A stretch of DNA of 64,000 nucleotides from SSSZ01 sp036732025 (GCA_036732025.1 DAINDE010000005.1:52036-116035); one strand, 5' to 3'; positions 1 through 8,848 are shown, numbered from the stretch's first letter. Numbers and translations are program-made. Notes: a model not told the origin generated them from the letters alone.

Positions 1-2358
1 GATGCGGGGAACCGCCAGTCCTTCCGCCTGCCAGGCCACCCATTGCCGGCAGGCCGTTTCCAGGCACCACAGGCCGATTTCGACGATGATCCCGCTTTCC
101 TCGGCGAGGGGAATGAAGCGTTCGGGGGACACCAGGCCCAGGTCGGGATGCTGCCAGCGGATCAGGGCCTCCGCCCCGCTCACCGTTCCCTTCCGGGTAT
201 CGAACTGCAACTGGTAGTGCAGGGACAGTTGCTGGCGGGCAAGGGCGTGGCGCAGAGCCATCTCCAGCTCCAGGCGGTCGCTGGCCCCCATCTCCTCCGG
301 GTCGAAGAAGCGGAAGGTATTGCGGCCGCAGTTCTTGGCGGCATAGAGGGCCACGTCGGCGTTCTTGAGCAGTTGGCCGCCGCTGGTGCCGTGGGCGGGG
401 TAAAGAGAGATGCCGATGCTGGTGGTGGAATAGACCTCCCGGCCTTCCAGCTGCACGGGCTGAGCCAGCACTTCCAGCAGCTTGCAGGCCAGGTTGGCGG
501 CGTCGGCTGCCGAGCGGACTTCGGGCATGAGCAGGGCGAACTCGTCGCCGCCCAGGCGGGCCAGGGTATCCCCTTCGCGGATGTTGCGGCCGATGCGTTC
601 CGCCACTTCCTGGAGCAGGCGATCGCCGGAATGGTGACCGAGAGTGTCGTTCACCAGCTTGAAACGGTCCAGGTCGAACATCAGCACAGCCAATTGGCGC
701 CGCTCCCGGTGGGCCTGGTGCAGGGAGGTATCGAGGCGGTCGCTGAAGAGGGCGCGGTTGGCCAGGCCGGTCAGCGAGTCGTGGTAGGCCAGATGGTGGA
801 TATGGGCCTCGGTCTCCTTGCGCTCGGTAATGTCGGTGAACAGGCCGATGTACTGGATGGTGGCGCCCGAGGCATCGCGCACGGCGGAGATGGAGAGCCA
901 TTCGGTATAGAGTTCGCCATTCTTGCGGCGGTTGGTCAATTCCGCCTGCCACTTGCCCCGGGTGGCGAGAGCCTGCCACATGTCCCGGAAGAAAGCCCCG
1001 TCGTGCAGCCCGGAACCGAGCAGGCCGCCGGGCCGCTGGCCCCGGGCCTCCTCCTCGCTGTAGCCGGTGATGGCGGTGAAGGCCGGATTCACCGACTGGA
1101 TGCGCCCTTCGGCGTCGGTGATGACCATCGCCTCGGACAGGCTATCGAAGACGTGACTGGCCAAGTGCAGACGGGCCTGGGCGTTACGGACCTCCGACAG
1201 GTCGCGGATGGAGAACACATAGCCGCCGCTCCGGCCGTCGCCGCCGAAGGCAAGGGGGGAGCCGATGAAGGCCGCCGGCGTGGGACCGCCGGCGGTGGGC
1301 AGCCAGGCCTCGCCGTTGAAGGGCTGGGCTGCCGCTGCCGCTGCCAGGAGGGGCTGGCTGGCGGCGTCCTCGGCGCCCCGGAAGAGCACCTCTCGCATCG
1401 GCTTGCCGACCAGGTCGCCGGTCGGCCCGCCCAGCAGCGCCTGGCCTGCCCGGTTGACGAAGGTCAGCCCGCCGTCGGCGTCGAAGGCGACGATGCCTTC
1501 GCCCAGGGTGTCGGTGATGTTGTCGAGGAGCCGGTGGCTGCGTGCCAGTTGCCGCGACGACTCGCGCAGGCGCAGGGTGACGAAGAGAACGATGGCGATC
1601 AGCAGCACGGTGATGGCCGCCATGGCCGACCGGTAGGAATCGGCGACCTCGCCGGCCCGGGCGAAGGCCAAGCGGTAGGCCGCATAGGCATTGTCGACGG
1701 CGCCGGGGAAGGGGGAATCGAGAATTTGGTCGGAAAGCCGGCTGACCAGCAGGTGATGGCTAAGAACGGTACTGCCATGGCCGAGCAGCAGCCGCCCCTT
1801 TTCCCGCTGACCGGCGGGCCAGTTTTCCACTTCACGGCCCAGGGCGGCGAGGGACTCGGAAAAGTCCGGCAGGTCGTCGCGGCTCTCGCTGGCCAGGAAG
1901 ACCAGAAGCCGGCGGATGAAATCGTCCATTTGCCGGCTGCCGCCTTGCCCGCCCAGTTCATGGGCCAGGTTGACGAAATGGTGATGGGAGTTGCGCAGGA
2001 CGGCGTTGTACTGCTTGAAGCGTTCCAGGTCCCCCGCCTTGCTTGCCCAGGCCTGGCGCAGGGGGAGCAGGGTGGCGCCCTGCCCGAGGGCGTCGAATTC
2101 GGGCCGCAGGCGGTCGAGGACGCGGTCCACCCGTTCGCCGGCGGTGGCCAGTTCGTCGTAGTCGGATTTCTTGCGCTGCTTGAGCTTGAGGACATCGAGA
2201 TTGGTGGCGACCTCGATGGATTGCAGCTCCTCGACGGCCACTTCGACCCTCAGCAGGTTGGTGTGATCCAGGTGGCTGCTCAGGCGATAGAGCAGGGCGA
2301 TAACCGCCACCAGGCCGGCCGCCCCCAGCCAATAGGCGAATTGCCAGCGGGCTTTCAA
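1..2358 (-). CDS. Membrane-bound PAS/GGDEF/EAL cyclic-di-GMP protein (3' part beyond window)
   Basis: Predicted inner-membrane protein that makes and/or degrades cyclic di-GMP. The TTG start at 2358 overlaps the TGA stop of the upstream peroxidase gene (TTGA), and a GAGGAG Shine-Dalgarno sequence lies just before it, so the two are probably co-translated. A first membrane segment lies at about residues 8-25. A long helical periplasmic region resembling a DAHL-type sensory domain follows, then a second membrane segment near residues 235-250. Two PAS-like regions come next, then a GGDEF domain with an intact LGGDEF motif (about base 545) and an EAL domain with the variant EALIRW (about base 165). 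The EAL domain is truncated by the window edge, so its catalytic residues cannot be judged. The GGDEF/EAL calls are firm; the DAHL call is by resemblance only. Confidence 0.88.
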   Translation of the reverse strand, partial: MKARWQFAYWLGAAGLVAVIALLYRLSSHLDHTNLLRVEVAVEELQSIEVATNLDVLKLKQRKKSDYDELATAGERVDRVLDRLRPEFDALGQGATLLPLRQAWASKAGDLERFKQYNAVLRNSHHHFVNLAHELGGQGGSRQMDDFIRRLLVFLASESRDDLPDFSESLAALGREVENWPAGQREKGRLLLGHGSTVLSHHLLVSRLSDQILDSPFPGAVDNAYAAYRLAFARAGEVADSYRSAMAAITVLLIAIVLFVTLRLRESSRQLARSHRLLDNITDTLGEGIVAFDADGGLTFVNRAGQALLGGPTGDLVGKPMREVLFRGAEDAASQPLLAAAAAAQPFNGEAWLPTAGGPTPAAFIGSPLAFGGDGRSGGYVFSIRDLSEVRNAQARLHLASHVFDSLSEAMVITDAEGRIQSVNPAFTAITGYSEEEARGQRPGGLLGSGLHDGAFFRDMWQALATRGKWQAELTNRRKNGELYTEWLSISAVRDASGATIQYIGLFTDITERKETEAHIHHLAYHDSLTGLANRALFSDRLDTSLHQAHRERRQLAVLMFDLDRFKLVNDTLGHHSGDRLLQEVAERIGRNIREGDTLARLGGDEFALLMPEVRSAADAANLACKLLEVLAQPVQLEGREVYSTTSIGISLYPAHGTSGGQLLKNADVALYAAKNCGRNTFRFFDPEEMGASDRLELEMALRHALARQQLSLHYQLQFDTRKGTVSGAEALIRWQHPDLGLVSPERFIPLAEESGIIVEIGLWCLETACRQWVAWQAEGLAVPRI

Positions 2359-3389
2359 GGCAGCTCCTCGCTGGTCAGGCTGTTGAGGAAGGCGACGATC
2401 TGGCGGACGTCGCGGGGGGGCAGGTCCATGCCGAGCTGGAAGCGGCCCATCACGCGCACCGCCTCCTCCAGGGTGGCGGCGGAGCCATCGTGGAAGTAGG
2501 GCGCCGTGAGGGCGACGTTGCGCAGGCTGGGCACCTTGAACAGATGGCGGTCTTCCTCCCTGCCGGTGACGTTGAAGCGCCCCTGGTCGGCGCGGGTGAT
2601 GTTGCCGCGGGCGGCGAAATAGTCGGCCATGACCCCGAAGCGCTGGAACAGATTGCCGCCAATATTGACCCCTTGGTGGCAGGCGACGCAACCGTGCCGC
2701 TTGAAAATGCGGTAGCCGGCCAGTTCATCGCTGCTGATGGCGCGTTCGTCGCCGGCCAGCCAGCGGTCGAAGCGAGAGGGGCGGGGCAGGCTGCGCTCGA
2801 ACTCGGCGATGGCGGCTGCGATGGATGCCGGCGAGATTCCCTCGGGGTAGTTCTTCTCGAAGGCTTGCCGCAGCTCCCGGTCGGCGGAGAGCTTTTTTAC
2901 CACCTGGGGCCAGGTGGAGGCCATTTCCAGGGGATGGGTGATCGGTCCGGCCGCCTGCTCTTCCAGGTTGGCGGCCCGGCCGTCCCAGAACTGGCGGAAG
3001 TTGTAGGCGGCCGAGAGCACCGAGGGGGCGTTGATCTCGCCTTGCGCCCCCCCCACGCCCAGGGAACGGACCCGTCCGTCGACGCCGCCATGGGCGAGAT
3101 CGTGGCAGCCGGAGCAGGCCAGGGAATCGTCCCGGGACAGCCGGGGATCGAAAAAGAGGCGTCGCCCCAGTTCGACCTTCTCCTTGTTCAGGGCCGGCGG
3201 CGGCGGCAGGGGGCGCAAAGGCTCGTCCCCACCGTTGGCTGGGGGCGGCAGGCCGCGCGGCTCGTCCGCGTTTCCCCGCTGCTCGGCTACCTTGCCCGCC
3301 GGCGCGAACCACCCCTCCCGCGGCCCCAGGACCAGCAGGCCCGCCGCGAGTGCCAGCGAAGGTATGAGCAAGCGAGAAAGCTTCATCAT
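2355..3389 (-). CDS. Di-haem cytochrome c peroxidase, MauG/CcpA family
   Basis: Periplasmic enzyme that reduces H2O2 to water with electrons from c-type cytochromes. The 344-residue protein starts with an N-terminal membrane/signal segment (residues 5-22), then a proline-rich linker. Two c-haem motifs follow, CSGCH at 92-96 and CVACH at 234-238, the usual spacing for bacterial di-haem peroxidases. Two consecutive ATG codons (3389, 3386) are possible starts. It is divergent from the nap operon and shares its upstream region, which contains an FNR-type palindrome at 3434-3447. Its 3' end overlaps a cyclic-di-GMP protein gene. It is a different paralogue from the peroxidase at 18238-19245. The true electron donor cannot be told from sequence. 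Confidence 0.92.
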   Translation of the reverse strand: MMKLSRLLIPSLALAAGLLVLGPREGWFAPAGKVAEQRGNADEPRGLPPPANGGDEPLRPLPPPPALNKEKVELGRRLFFDPRLSRDDSLACSGCHDLAHGGVDGRVRSLGVGGAQGEINAPSVLSAAYNFRQFWDGRAANLEEQAAGPITHPLEMASTWPQVVKKLSADRELRQAFEKNYPEGISPASIAAAIAEFERSLPRPSRFDRWLAGDERAISSDELAGYRIFKRHGCVACHQGVNIGGNLFQRFGVMADYFAARGNITRADQGRFNVTGREEDRHLFKVPSLRNVALTAPYFHDGSAATLEEAVRVMGRFQLGMDLPPRDVRQIVAFLNSLTSEELP

Positions 3390-3433
3390 CTGTTAATTAT
3401 GCGCGGTTCCCCACGGCTATCTGGCCACTGCCG

Positions 3434-3447
3434 TTGACTTTGGTCAA
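3434..3447. promoter_or_regulatory. FNR/CRP-family box between ccp and nap
   Basis: The sequence TTGACTTTGGTCAA is a perfect inverted repeat, TTGAC-N4-GTCAA, one base per half-site from the FNR/ANR consensus TTGAT-N4-ATCAA. It lies in the 164-base gap between the divergent peroxidase and napD genes, so it could serve both. A box with the same TTGAC/GTCAA arms occurs before the second peroxidase gene (19306-19319). Which FNR-family regulator binds it is inference. Confidence 0.6.
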
Positions 3448-3553
3448 CAAATTGCCAAAAGGCGTAGGGGTATTTCGGCGAATTGATGCGTATTAAAAAA
3501 TTCCACTCGGCGAAGGACTAAATTTTCTCGACCACAAAATTGATGGGGTTTTT

Positions 3554-3826
3554 ATGGACGGACAAGTCAGCAGCGCAGTCAGCATCTCCAGCCTGGTCGT
3601 CGGCGCCCATCCGGCCCATGCCGACGAGGTCCGCCGACACCTGGGCGCCCTGCCCGGCGTGGAGGTGCATGCCCAGGCCGACGACGGAAGGATGATCGTC
3701 ACCGTCGAGTCCGCTTCCGACGACGCCACCGTCCACACATTCGAATCGATCCGCCAGTTGCCGGGAGTCCTCTCGGCATCGATGGTGTATCACCAGCATG
3801 AAACTGATCCAGACGAGGAGGCCTGA
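3554..3826 (+). CDS. napD: NapD, cytoplasmic chaperone of periplasmic nitrate reductase
   Basis: Small (90 residues) NapD-family protein. In this family it binds the twin-arginine signal peptide of NapA and holds back export until the molybdenum cofactor is in place. The N-terminal segment SISSLVVGAHPAHADEV and the GVEVHA strand are typical of the ferredoxin-like NapD fold. It is the first gene of napDAGHB; its TGA stop lies one base before the napA ATG, so translation is probably coupled. The upstream FNR-type box suggests oxygen control. Confidence 0.9.
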   Translation: MDGQVSSAVSISSLVVGAHPAHADEVRRHLGALPGVEVHAQADDGRMIVTVESASDDATVHTFESIRQLPGVLSASMVYHQHETDPDEEA

Positions 3827-3827
3827 G

Positions 3828-6377
3828 ATGATCGAACTGAAACTGACCCGGCGTGATTTCATCAAGAGCAATGCCGTCGCCGCCGCCGCCACGGTGGCCG
3901 GCTTCGGCGCCCCGGCCGCCCTGGCCCAGCAGAAGGGCAAGGACGACGGCGTGCGCTGGGACAAGGGCGTCTGCCGCTACTGCGGCACCGGCTGCGGCGT
4001 GCTGGTGGGGGTCAAGGACGGCCGCGTGGTGGCCACCCAGGGCGACCCCGACGCGCCGGTCAATCGCGGCCTCAACTGCATCAAGGGTTACTTCCTTTCC
4101 AAGATCATGTACGGCAAGGACCGCCTGACCCAGCCCCTGCTCCGCATGAAGGACGGCAAGTTCGACAAGAACGGCGACTTCAAGCCGGTTTCCTGGAAAC
4201 AGGCCTTCGACATCATGGAAGAGAAGTGCAAGGCGGCGCTCAAGGAAGGCGGCCCCAAGAACGTCGCCATGTTCGGCTCGGGCCAGTGGACGGTGTGGGA
4301 AGGCTACGCCGCCGCCAAGCTGTTCAAGGCCGGCTTCCGCTCCAACAACATCGACCCCAACGCCCGCCACTGCATGGCTTCCGCCGTCGCCGGCTTCATG
4401 CGCACCTTCGGCATCGACGAACCCATGGGCTGCTACGACGACATGGAGCATGCCGACGCCTTCGTGCTGTGGGGCTCCAACATGGCCGAGATGCACCCCA
4501 TCCTTTGGTCGCGCATCACCGACCGCCGCCTCACCGCCAAGCAGGTCAAGATCCACGTCCTGTCCACCTTCGGCCACCGCTCCTGCGAACTGGCCGACAA
4601 CACACTGATCTTCAAGCCCCAGTCCGACCTGGCCATCCTCAACTACATCTGCAACCACATCATCCAGAGCGGGGCGGTGAACCAGGCCTTCGTGGACAAG
4701 CACGTCAAGTTCGCCAAGGGCGTCACCGACATCGGCTACGGCCTGCGGCCCAACCACCCCCTGGAAAAGGTGGCCATGAACAACGGCTACCCGGGCGAGG
4801 ACGGCAAGCCCAAGGGCAACCCGAACAACTCGGCGCCCATGACCTTCGACGAGTTCAAGGCCTTCGTCGCCGAATACACCCTGGACAAGGCCCACGAGAT
4901 TTCCGGCGTGCCCAAGGAGAACCTGGAGGCCCTGGCCAAGGCCTACGCCGACCCCAAGACCAAGGTCTGCTCGTACTGGACCATGGGCTTCAACCAGCAC
5001 ACCCGGGGCACCTGGGTGAACAACATGATCTACAACGTCCACCTCCTGGTGGGCAAGATTTCCGAGCCCGGCAATGGGCCCTTCTCGCTGACCGGCCAGC
5101 CTTCCGCCTGCGGCACCGCCCGCGAGGTGGGCACCTTCGCCCACCGCCTGCCGGCCGACATGGTGGTGATGAATCCCAAGCACCGGGAGTTGTCCGAAAA
5201 ACTCTGGAAGCTGCCCGCCGGCACCCTCCCCGACTGGATCGGGCTCCACGCCGTGGCCCAGTCCCGGGCGCTGAAGGACGGCAAGGTGGGCTTCTTCTGG
5301 TCCACCACCACCAACAACATGCAGGCCGGGCCCAACGTCAATGAGGAAATCTACCCCGGCTGGCGCAACCCCAAGGCCTTCGTGGTCCATTCCGACGTCT
5401 ATCCGACGGTTTCCGCCATGTCCGCCGACCTCATCCTGCCTTCCGCCATGTGGATGGAGAAGGAAGGCGCCTACGGCAACGCCGAGCGCCGCGGCCAGTT
5501 CTGGCGCCAGCAGGTGAAGGCGCCGGGGGAGTGCAAGTCCGACCTCTGGCAGTACGTCGAATTCGCCAAGCGCTTCAAGATGGAAGAGGTGTGGCCCGCC
5601 GAACTCCTCGACAAGATGCCGGAATACAAGGGCAAGACCCTCTACGACGTGCTCTACGCCAACAAGGACACCACCCGCTGGGGCCTGGACGAGGTCAAGA
5701 AGGTCAACGCCCACGCCATCAAGGACTACATGAACGACGAGTCCCAGGCCTTCGGCTTCTACCTGCAGAAGGGCCTGTTCGAGGAATACGCCGCCTTCGG
5801 CCGCGGCAAGGCCCACGACCTGGCCGACTTCGACGTCTATCACAAGGCCCGGGGCCTGCGCTGGCCGGTGGTGGACGGCAAGGAAACCCTGTGGCGCTTC
5901 CGCGAAGGCTATGACCCCTACGTGCCCAAGGGCGAAAACGTCCGCTTCTACGGCTACCCGGACGGCAAGGCGGTGGTCTACGCCCTGCCCTACCAGCCCG
6001 CCGCCGAAATGCCGGACGCCGACTTCGACCTCTGGCTGTGCACCGGCCGCGTGCTGGAGCACTGGCACACCGGCTCCATGACCCGGCGCGTTCCCGAGCT
6101 CTACAAGGCGGTGCCCGACGCCATGGTCTACATGCACCCGGAAGACGCCAAGAAACGGGGCCTCGCCCGCAACGACGTGGTCAAGGTCAGCACCCGCCGC
6201 GGCGAAATCCAGCTGCGGGTGGAGACCAAGGGCCGCAACAAGCCGCCGGTGGGCCTGGTGTTCATCCCCTTCTTCGACGAAAGCCGCCTGGTCAACAAGC
6301 TGACCCTGGACGCCACCTGCCCGATTTCGAAAGAAACGGACTTCAAGAAGTGCGCCTGCAAGGTGGTCAAGGCCTAG
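3828..6377 (+). CDS. napA: NapA, periplasmic nitrate reductase catalytic subunit
   Basis: Molybdopterin oxidoreductase that reduces nitrate to nitrite in the periplasm. The ATG at 3828 is chosen because it has a GAGGAG ribosome site at 3815-3820 and puts the twin-arginine motif RRDFIK at residues 8-13; an upstream in-frame ATG at 3798 lies inside napD. The protein has 849 residues. The 4Fe-4S ligands are C49, C52, C56 and C84. The candidate molybdenum-coordinating cysteine is C182 in NARHCMASAV, as in Nap rather than formate dehydrogenase, which has selenocysteine or a different context. The family and the flanking napD, napG, napH and napB genes agree. No napC is found, so electrons probably arrive through NapGH and NapB. 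Confidence 0.96.
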   Translation: MIELKLTRRDFIKSNAVAAAATVAGFGAPAALAQQKGKDDGVRWDKGVCRYCGTGCGVLVGVKDGRVVATQGDPDAPVNRGLNCIKGYFLSKIMYGKDRLTQPLLRMKDGKFDKNGDFKPVSWKQAFDIMEEKCKAALKEGGPKNVAMFGSGQWTVWEGYAAAKLFKAGFRSNNIDPNARHCMASAVAGFMRTFGIDEPMGCYDDMEHADAFVLWGSNMAEMHPILWSRITDRRLTAKQVKIHVLSTFGHRSCELADNTLIFKPQSDLAILNYICNHIIQSGAVNQAFVDKHVKFAKGVTDIGYGLRPNHPLEKVAMNNGYPGEDGKPKGNPNNSAPMTFDEFKAFVAEYTLDKAHEISGVPKENLEALAKAYADPKTKVCSYWTMGFNQHTRGTWVNNMIYNVHLLVGKISEPGNGPFSLTGQPSACGTAREVGTFAHRLPADMVVMNPKHRELSEKLWKLPAGTLPDWIGLHAVAQSRALKDGKVGFFWSTTTNNMQAGPNVNEEIYPGWRNPKAFVVHSDVYPTVSAMSADLILPSAMWMEKEGAYGNAERRGQFWRQQVKAPGECKSDLWQYVEFAKRFKMEEVWPAELLDKMPEYKGKTLYDVLYANKDTTRWGLDEVKKVNAHAIKDYMNDESQAFGFYLQKGLFEEYAAFGRGKAHDLADFDVYHKARGLRWPVVDGKETLWRFREGYDPYVPKGENVRFYGYPDGKAVVYALPYQPAAEMPDADFDLWLCTGRVLEHWHTGSMTRRVPELYKAVPDAMVYMHPEDAKKRGLARNDVVKVSTRRGEIQLRVETKGRNKPPVGLVFIPFFDESRLVNKLTLDATCPISKETDFKKCACKVVKA

Positions 6378-6421
6378 GGCATGGATTAGCGGAATAAGGC
6401 AATCAGGGAGTGCCGTGACAA

Positions 6422-6443
6422 GGGTGGGGCTAAGGCCCCACCC
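6422..6443 (+). other. GC-rich hairpin between napA and napG
   Basis: Perfect 9-base-pair stem (GGGTGGGGC / GCCCCACCC) with a 4-base loop, ending 14 bases before the napG ATG. It has no T-run, so it is not a classical terminator. It could stabilise the napA end of the message or lower translation of napG. It lies in the only sizeable gap (80 bases) between napA and napG. Confidence 0.55.
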
Positions 6444-6457
6444 GGCGGCTGACCGGA

Positions 6458-7330
6458 ATGTCGATCACCCCCACCCCTTCCCGCCGGCAGTTCCTCGCCG
6501 ACAGCGCCAAGATGGCCTGCGGCGTCGGCCTGCTGGGCTTGGGCCTCGGTCTCTACGCCAAGCAGAGCAAGGCCCTGCCGGCGCTCGCCCTGCGCCCGCC
6601 AGGGGCCGGTCCGGAGGGGGATTTCCTCGGCGCCTGCATCCGCTGCGGCCTCTGCGTGCGCGATTGCCCCTACAACACCCTGAGCCTGGCCAAGCCGGAA
6701 ACGCCGGTGGCCACCGGCACGCCGTATTTCACGGCCCGCCAGGTGCCCTGCGAGATGTGCGACGACATCCCCTGCGTCAAGGCCTGCCCCACCGGCGCCC
6801 TGGACCACGGGCTGACCGACATCAACAAGGCGAAGATGGGGCTCGCCGTCCTCATCGACCACGAGACCTGCCTCAACTTCCTCGGCCTGCGCTGCGACGT
6901 CTGCTACCGGGTGTGCCCGGTGATCGACAAGGCCATCACCCTCGAACTGGTGCCCAACACCCGCACCGGCCGCCACACCATGTTCCTGCCGACGGTGCAT
7001 TCGGAACACTGCACCGGCTGCGGCAAGTGCGAGAAATCCTGCGTGCTGGAAGAGGCCGCCATCCGCGTGCTGCCGGCCAAGCTGGCCAAGGGCGAACTGG
7101 GCAGGCATTACCGCCTGGGCTGGGAGGAGAAACAGAAGGCCGGCCACTCCCTGATCGACGAAAAGAGCGTGGTGGACCTCCCCGACCGCCTGCCCGAAGG
7201 CGTCACCCTGCCCAACCATTACGATCCGGCCAGCGGCGGCGTGGCGGTACCGTCGACGCCCCCCGGCATGCCCGGCAGCGTCGCCGGCCCGATGCCCAGC
7301 GCGCCGCCGGGGCTGGGAGGCGGCAAATGA
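6458..7330 (+). CDS. napG: NapG, polyferredoxin of the quinol dehydrogenase
   Basis: Periplasmic iron-sulfur protein that, with NapH, passes electrons from quinol toward NapB and NapA. It has 290 residues with a twin-arginine signal (SRRQFLA at residues 8-14). Four 4Fe-4S motifs follow: CIRCGLCVRDC, CEMCDDIPCVKAC, a third with CDVCYRVC, and CTGCGKCEKSC. The C-terminus carries a Gly/Pro-rich tail. The stop overlaps the napH start (ATGA). No strong Shine-Dalgarno sequence is seen; the hairpin at 6422-6443 sits just upstream. Confidence 0.93.
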   Translation: MSITPTPSRRQFLADSAKMACGVGLLGLGLGLYAKQSKALPALALRPPGAGPEGDFLGACIRCGLCVRDCPYNTLSLAKPETPVATGTPYFTARQVPCEMCDDIPCVKACPTGALDHGLTDINKAKMGLAVLIDHETCLNFLGLRCDVCYRVCPVIDKAITLELVPNTRTGRHTMFLPTVHSEHCTGCGKCEKSCVLEEAAIRVLPAKLAKGELGRHYRLGWEEKQKAGHSLIDEKSVVDLPDRLPEGVTLPNHYDPASGGVAVPSTPPGMPGSVAGPMPSAPPGLGGGK

Positions 7331-8229
7331 GCCCGGCCAAGCTCCGCCGCACCGGCGCCGACGCCGTCGCCGCCAAAGGCTGGCTGGGGGCGCACAAGTG
7401 GCTGCTGCTGCGCCGCCTGTCGCAGCTCGGCCTCCTCACCCTCTTCCTCCTCGGCCCCCTGGCCGGGGTGTGGATCGTCAAGGGCAATCTCAGCTTCAGC
7501 TACACCCTCGGCGTGCTGCCGCTGACCGATCCCTACGTCGTCCTGCAATCCCTGGCCGCTGGCCATGTGCCAGAGAAGCTGGGCCTAATCGGCGTCGCCA
7601 TCGTCGTCGCCTTCTACCTCCTGGTCGGCGGCCGGGTCTATTGCAGTTGGGTGTGCCCGGTGAACCTGGTGACCGACGCCGCCGCCTGGCTGCGGCAGCG
7701 CCTCGGCCTCACCGGCAGCATCCATCTCGCCCGGGCCACCCGCTACTGGCTGCTGGCCATGACCCTGGCCGGCTCCGCCGCCACCGGCGTCGTCCTCTGG
7801 GAGCTGGTCAATCCCGTCTCCATGCTGCACCGTGGCCTCCTCTTCGGCCTCGGCACCGCCTGGGCCATCGTCCTGGCCGTCTTTTGCTTCGACCTTTTCG
7901 TCATGAGCCGGGGCTGGTGCGGCCACCTCTGCCCGGTGGGCGCCTGCTACAGTCTCCTCGGCCGCTGGAGCCCCCTGCGGGTGAGCGCCGCCCGGCGGGC
8001 CGCCTGCAACGATTGCATGGACTGTTTCGCCATCTGCCCGGAGCCCCAGGTCATCCGCCCCGCCCTCAAGGGCGCCGGCAGCCCGGTGGTCCTCGCCGCC
8101 AACTGCACCAACTGCGGCCGCTGCATCGACGTCTGCGCCAAGGACGTCTTTGCCTTCGGCACCCGTTTCGCCAACCAGGATGCCGCCTCTCCCCCGGCCC
8201 GCGCGGGGATTGCCGGATCCGCCAAATGA
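7327..8229 (+). CDS. napH: NapH, membrane ferredoxin-type quinol dehydrogenase
   Basis: Inner-membrane partner of NapG that oxidises quinol. The 300-residue protein has several hydrophobic segments, the paired motifs CSWVCPVN and CGHLCPVG typical of NapH, and two C-terminal 4Fe-4S motifs (CNDCMDCFAICP and CTNCGRCIDVCAKD) expected on the cytoplasmic side. The ATG at 7327 overlaps the napG stop. The 30-base gap to napB contains AGGAGG-like bases that serve as the napB ribosome site. Confidence 0.93.
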   Translation: MSPAKLRRTGADAVAAKGWLGAHKWLLLRRLSQLGLLTLFLLGPLAGVWIVKGNLSFSYTLGVLPLTDPYVVLQSLAAGHVPEKLGLIGVAIVVAFYLLVGGRVYCSWVCPVNLVTDAAAWLRQRLGLTGSIHLARATRYWLLAMTLAGSAATGVVLWELVNPVSMLHRGLLFGLGTAWAIVLAVFCFDLFVMSRGWCGHLCPVGACYSLLGRWSPLRVSAARRAACNDCMDCFAICPEPQVIRPALKGAGSPVVLAANCTNCGRCIDVCAKDVFAFGTRFANQDAASPPARAGIAGSAK

Positions 8230-8259
8230 TTTGAGAATCTTTTAGGAGGAGCGCCCATC

Positions 8260-8757
8260 ATGAAACATTCACTGAAGACGACTTTTGCCATCCTGGCGAC
8301 CGCCGCCTGCTGGGCACTCGCTCCGCAGGCCTTCGGGCAGGAAGCCCCCAGGCCCATGCGCGGCGCCGACGTGGCGGCGCCGGACCAGGCCCCCGACGCC
8401 AAGCAATACCTTGGCGGCAAACCCGGCGGCCAGCAGAAGGTGGCCCGTACCTTCAAGGATCAGCCGCCGGTGATCCCCCACGCCGTCGAGAATTTCGACG
8501 AGATCAGCCTGGAGGAAAACCAGTGCCTCTCCTGCCATGGGGCCGACACCTACAAGAAAAAGAAGGCGCCCAAGGTCGGCGACAGCCATTTCCTGGACAA
8601 GGACGGCAAGAAACTGGAAGAAGCCTCGGCCCGCCGCCACAACTGCGTGCAATGCCATGTGCCCCAGGTGGACGCGCCGCCGCTGGTGGATAACGATTTC
8701 AAGGGCGATATCGCCGAAGCCAAGCCGACAGCCAAGGCCGGGAAAAAGAAGAACTGA
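8260..8757 (+). CDS. napB: NapB, di-haem cytochrome c subunit of nitrate reductase
   Basis: Periplasmic small subunit that feeds electrons to NapA. The protein has 165 residues with a cleavable signal peptide (hydrophobic core about residues 8-26). It has two haem c motifs, CLSCH at 89-93 and CVQCH at 129-133, in a typical NapB context (PPVIPHAVENF before the first). The gene is last in nap, followed by a 9-base-pair stem at 8770-8800. It depends on the ccm genes 1.7 kb downstream for haem attachment. Confidence 0.94.
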   Translation: MKHSLKTTFAILATAACWALAPQAFGQEAPRPMRGADVAAPDQAPDAKQYLGGKPGGQQKVARTFKDQPPVIPHAVENFDEISLEENQCLSCHGADTYKKKKAPKVGDSHFLDKDGKKLEEASARRHNCVQCHVPQVDAPPLVDNDFKGDIAEAKPTAKAGKKKN

Positions 8758-8769
8758 TCCGACGGTACC

Positions 8770-8800
8770 CGGCCACCCCCGACCCGCCGCCGGGTGGCCG
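8770..8800 (+). terminator. Possible terminator after napB
   Basis: Perfect inverted repeat CGGCCACCC / GGGTGGCCG with a 13-base loop, 12 bases after the napB stop. It is followed by CTCATTTGAT rather than a T-run, so termination is plausible but not assured. Confidence 0.45.
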
Positions 8801-8848
8801 CTCATTTGATACACTCGCCATCACGTTTGTGCCCGGCGAGGTATTTCC

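Noticed and set aside
43..2499. Long open frame on the plus strand opposite the GGDEF/EAL and peroxidase genes
   Set aside because: The translation is Gly/Ala/Gln-rich with no domain, and the opposite strand encodes intact PAS, GGDEF and haem motifs. Antisense frames stay open in GC-rich DNA.
3699..6137. 812-codon minus-strand frame opposite napA
   Set aside because: Low-complexity shadow of napA; no ribosome site and no recognisable motifs.
3828..6377. Formate dehydrogenase as an alternative to NapA
   Set aside because: The molybdenum-site cysteine context, length, Tat signal and flanking napD/G/H/B genes fit periplasmic nitrate reductase.
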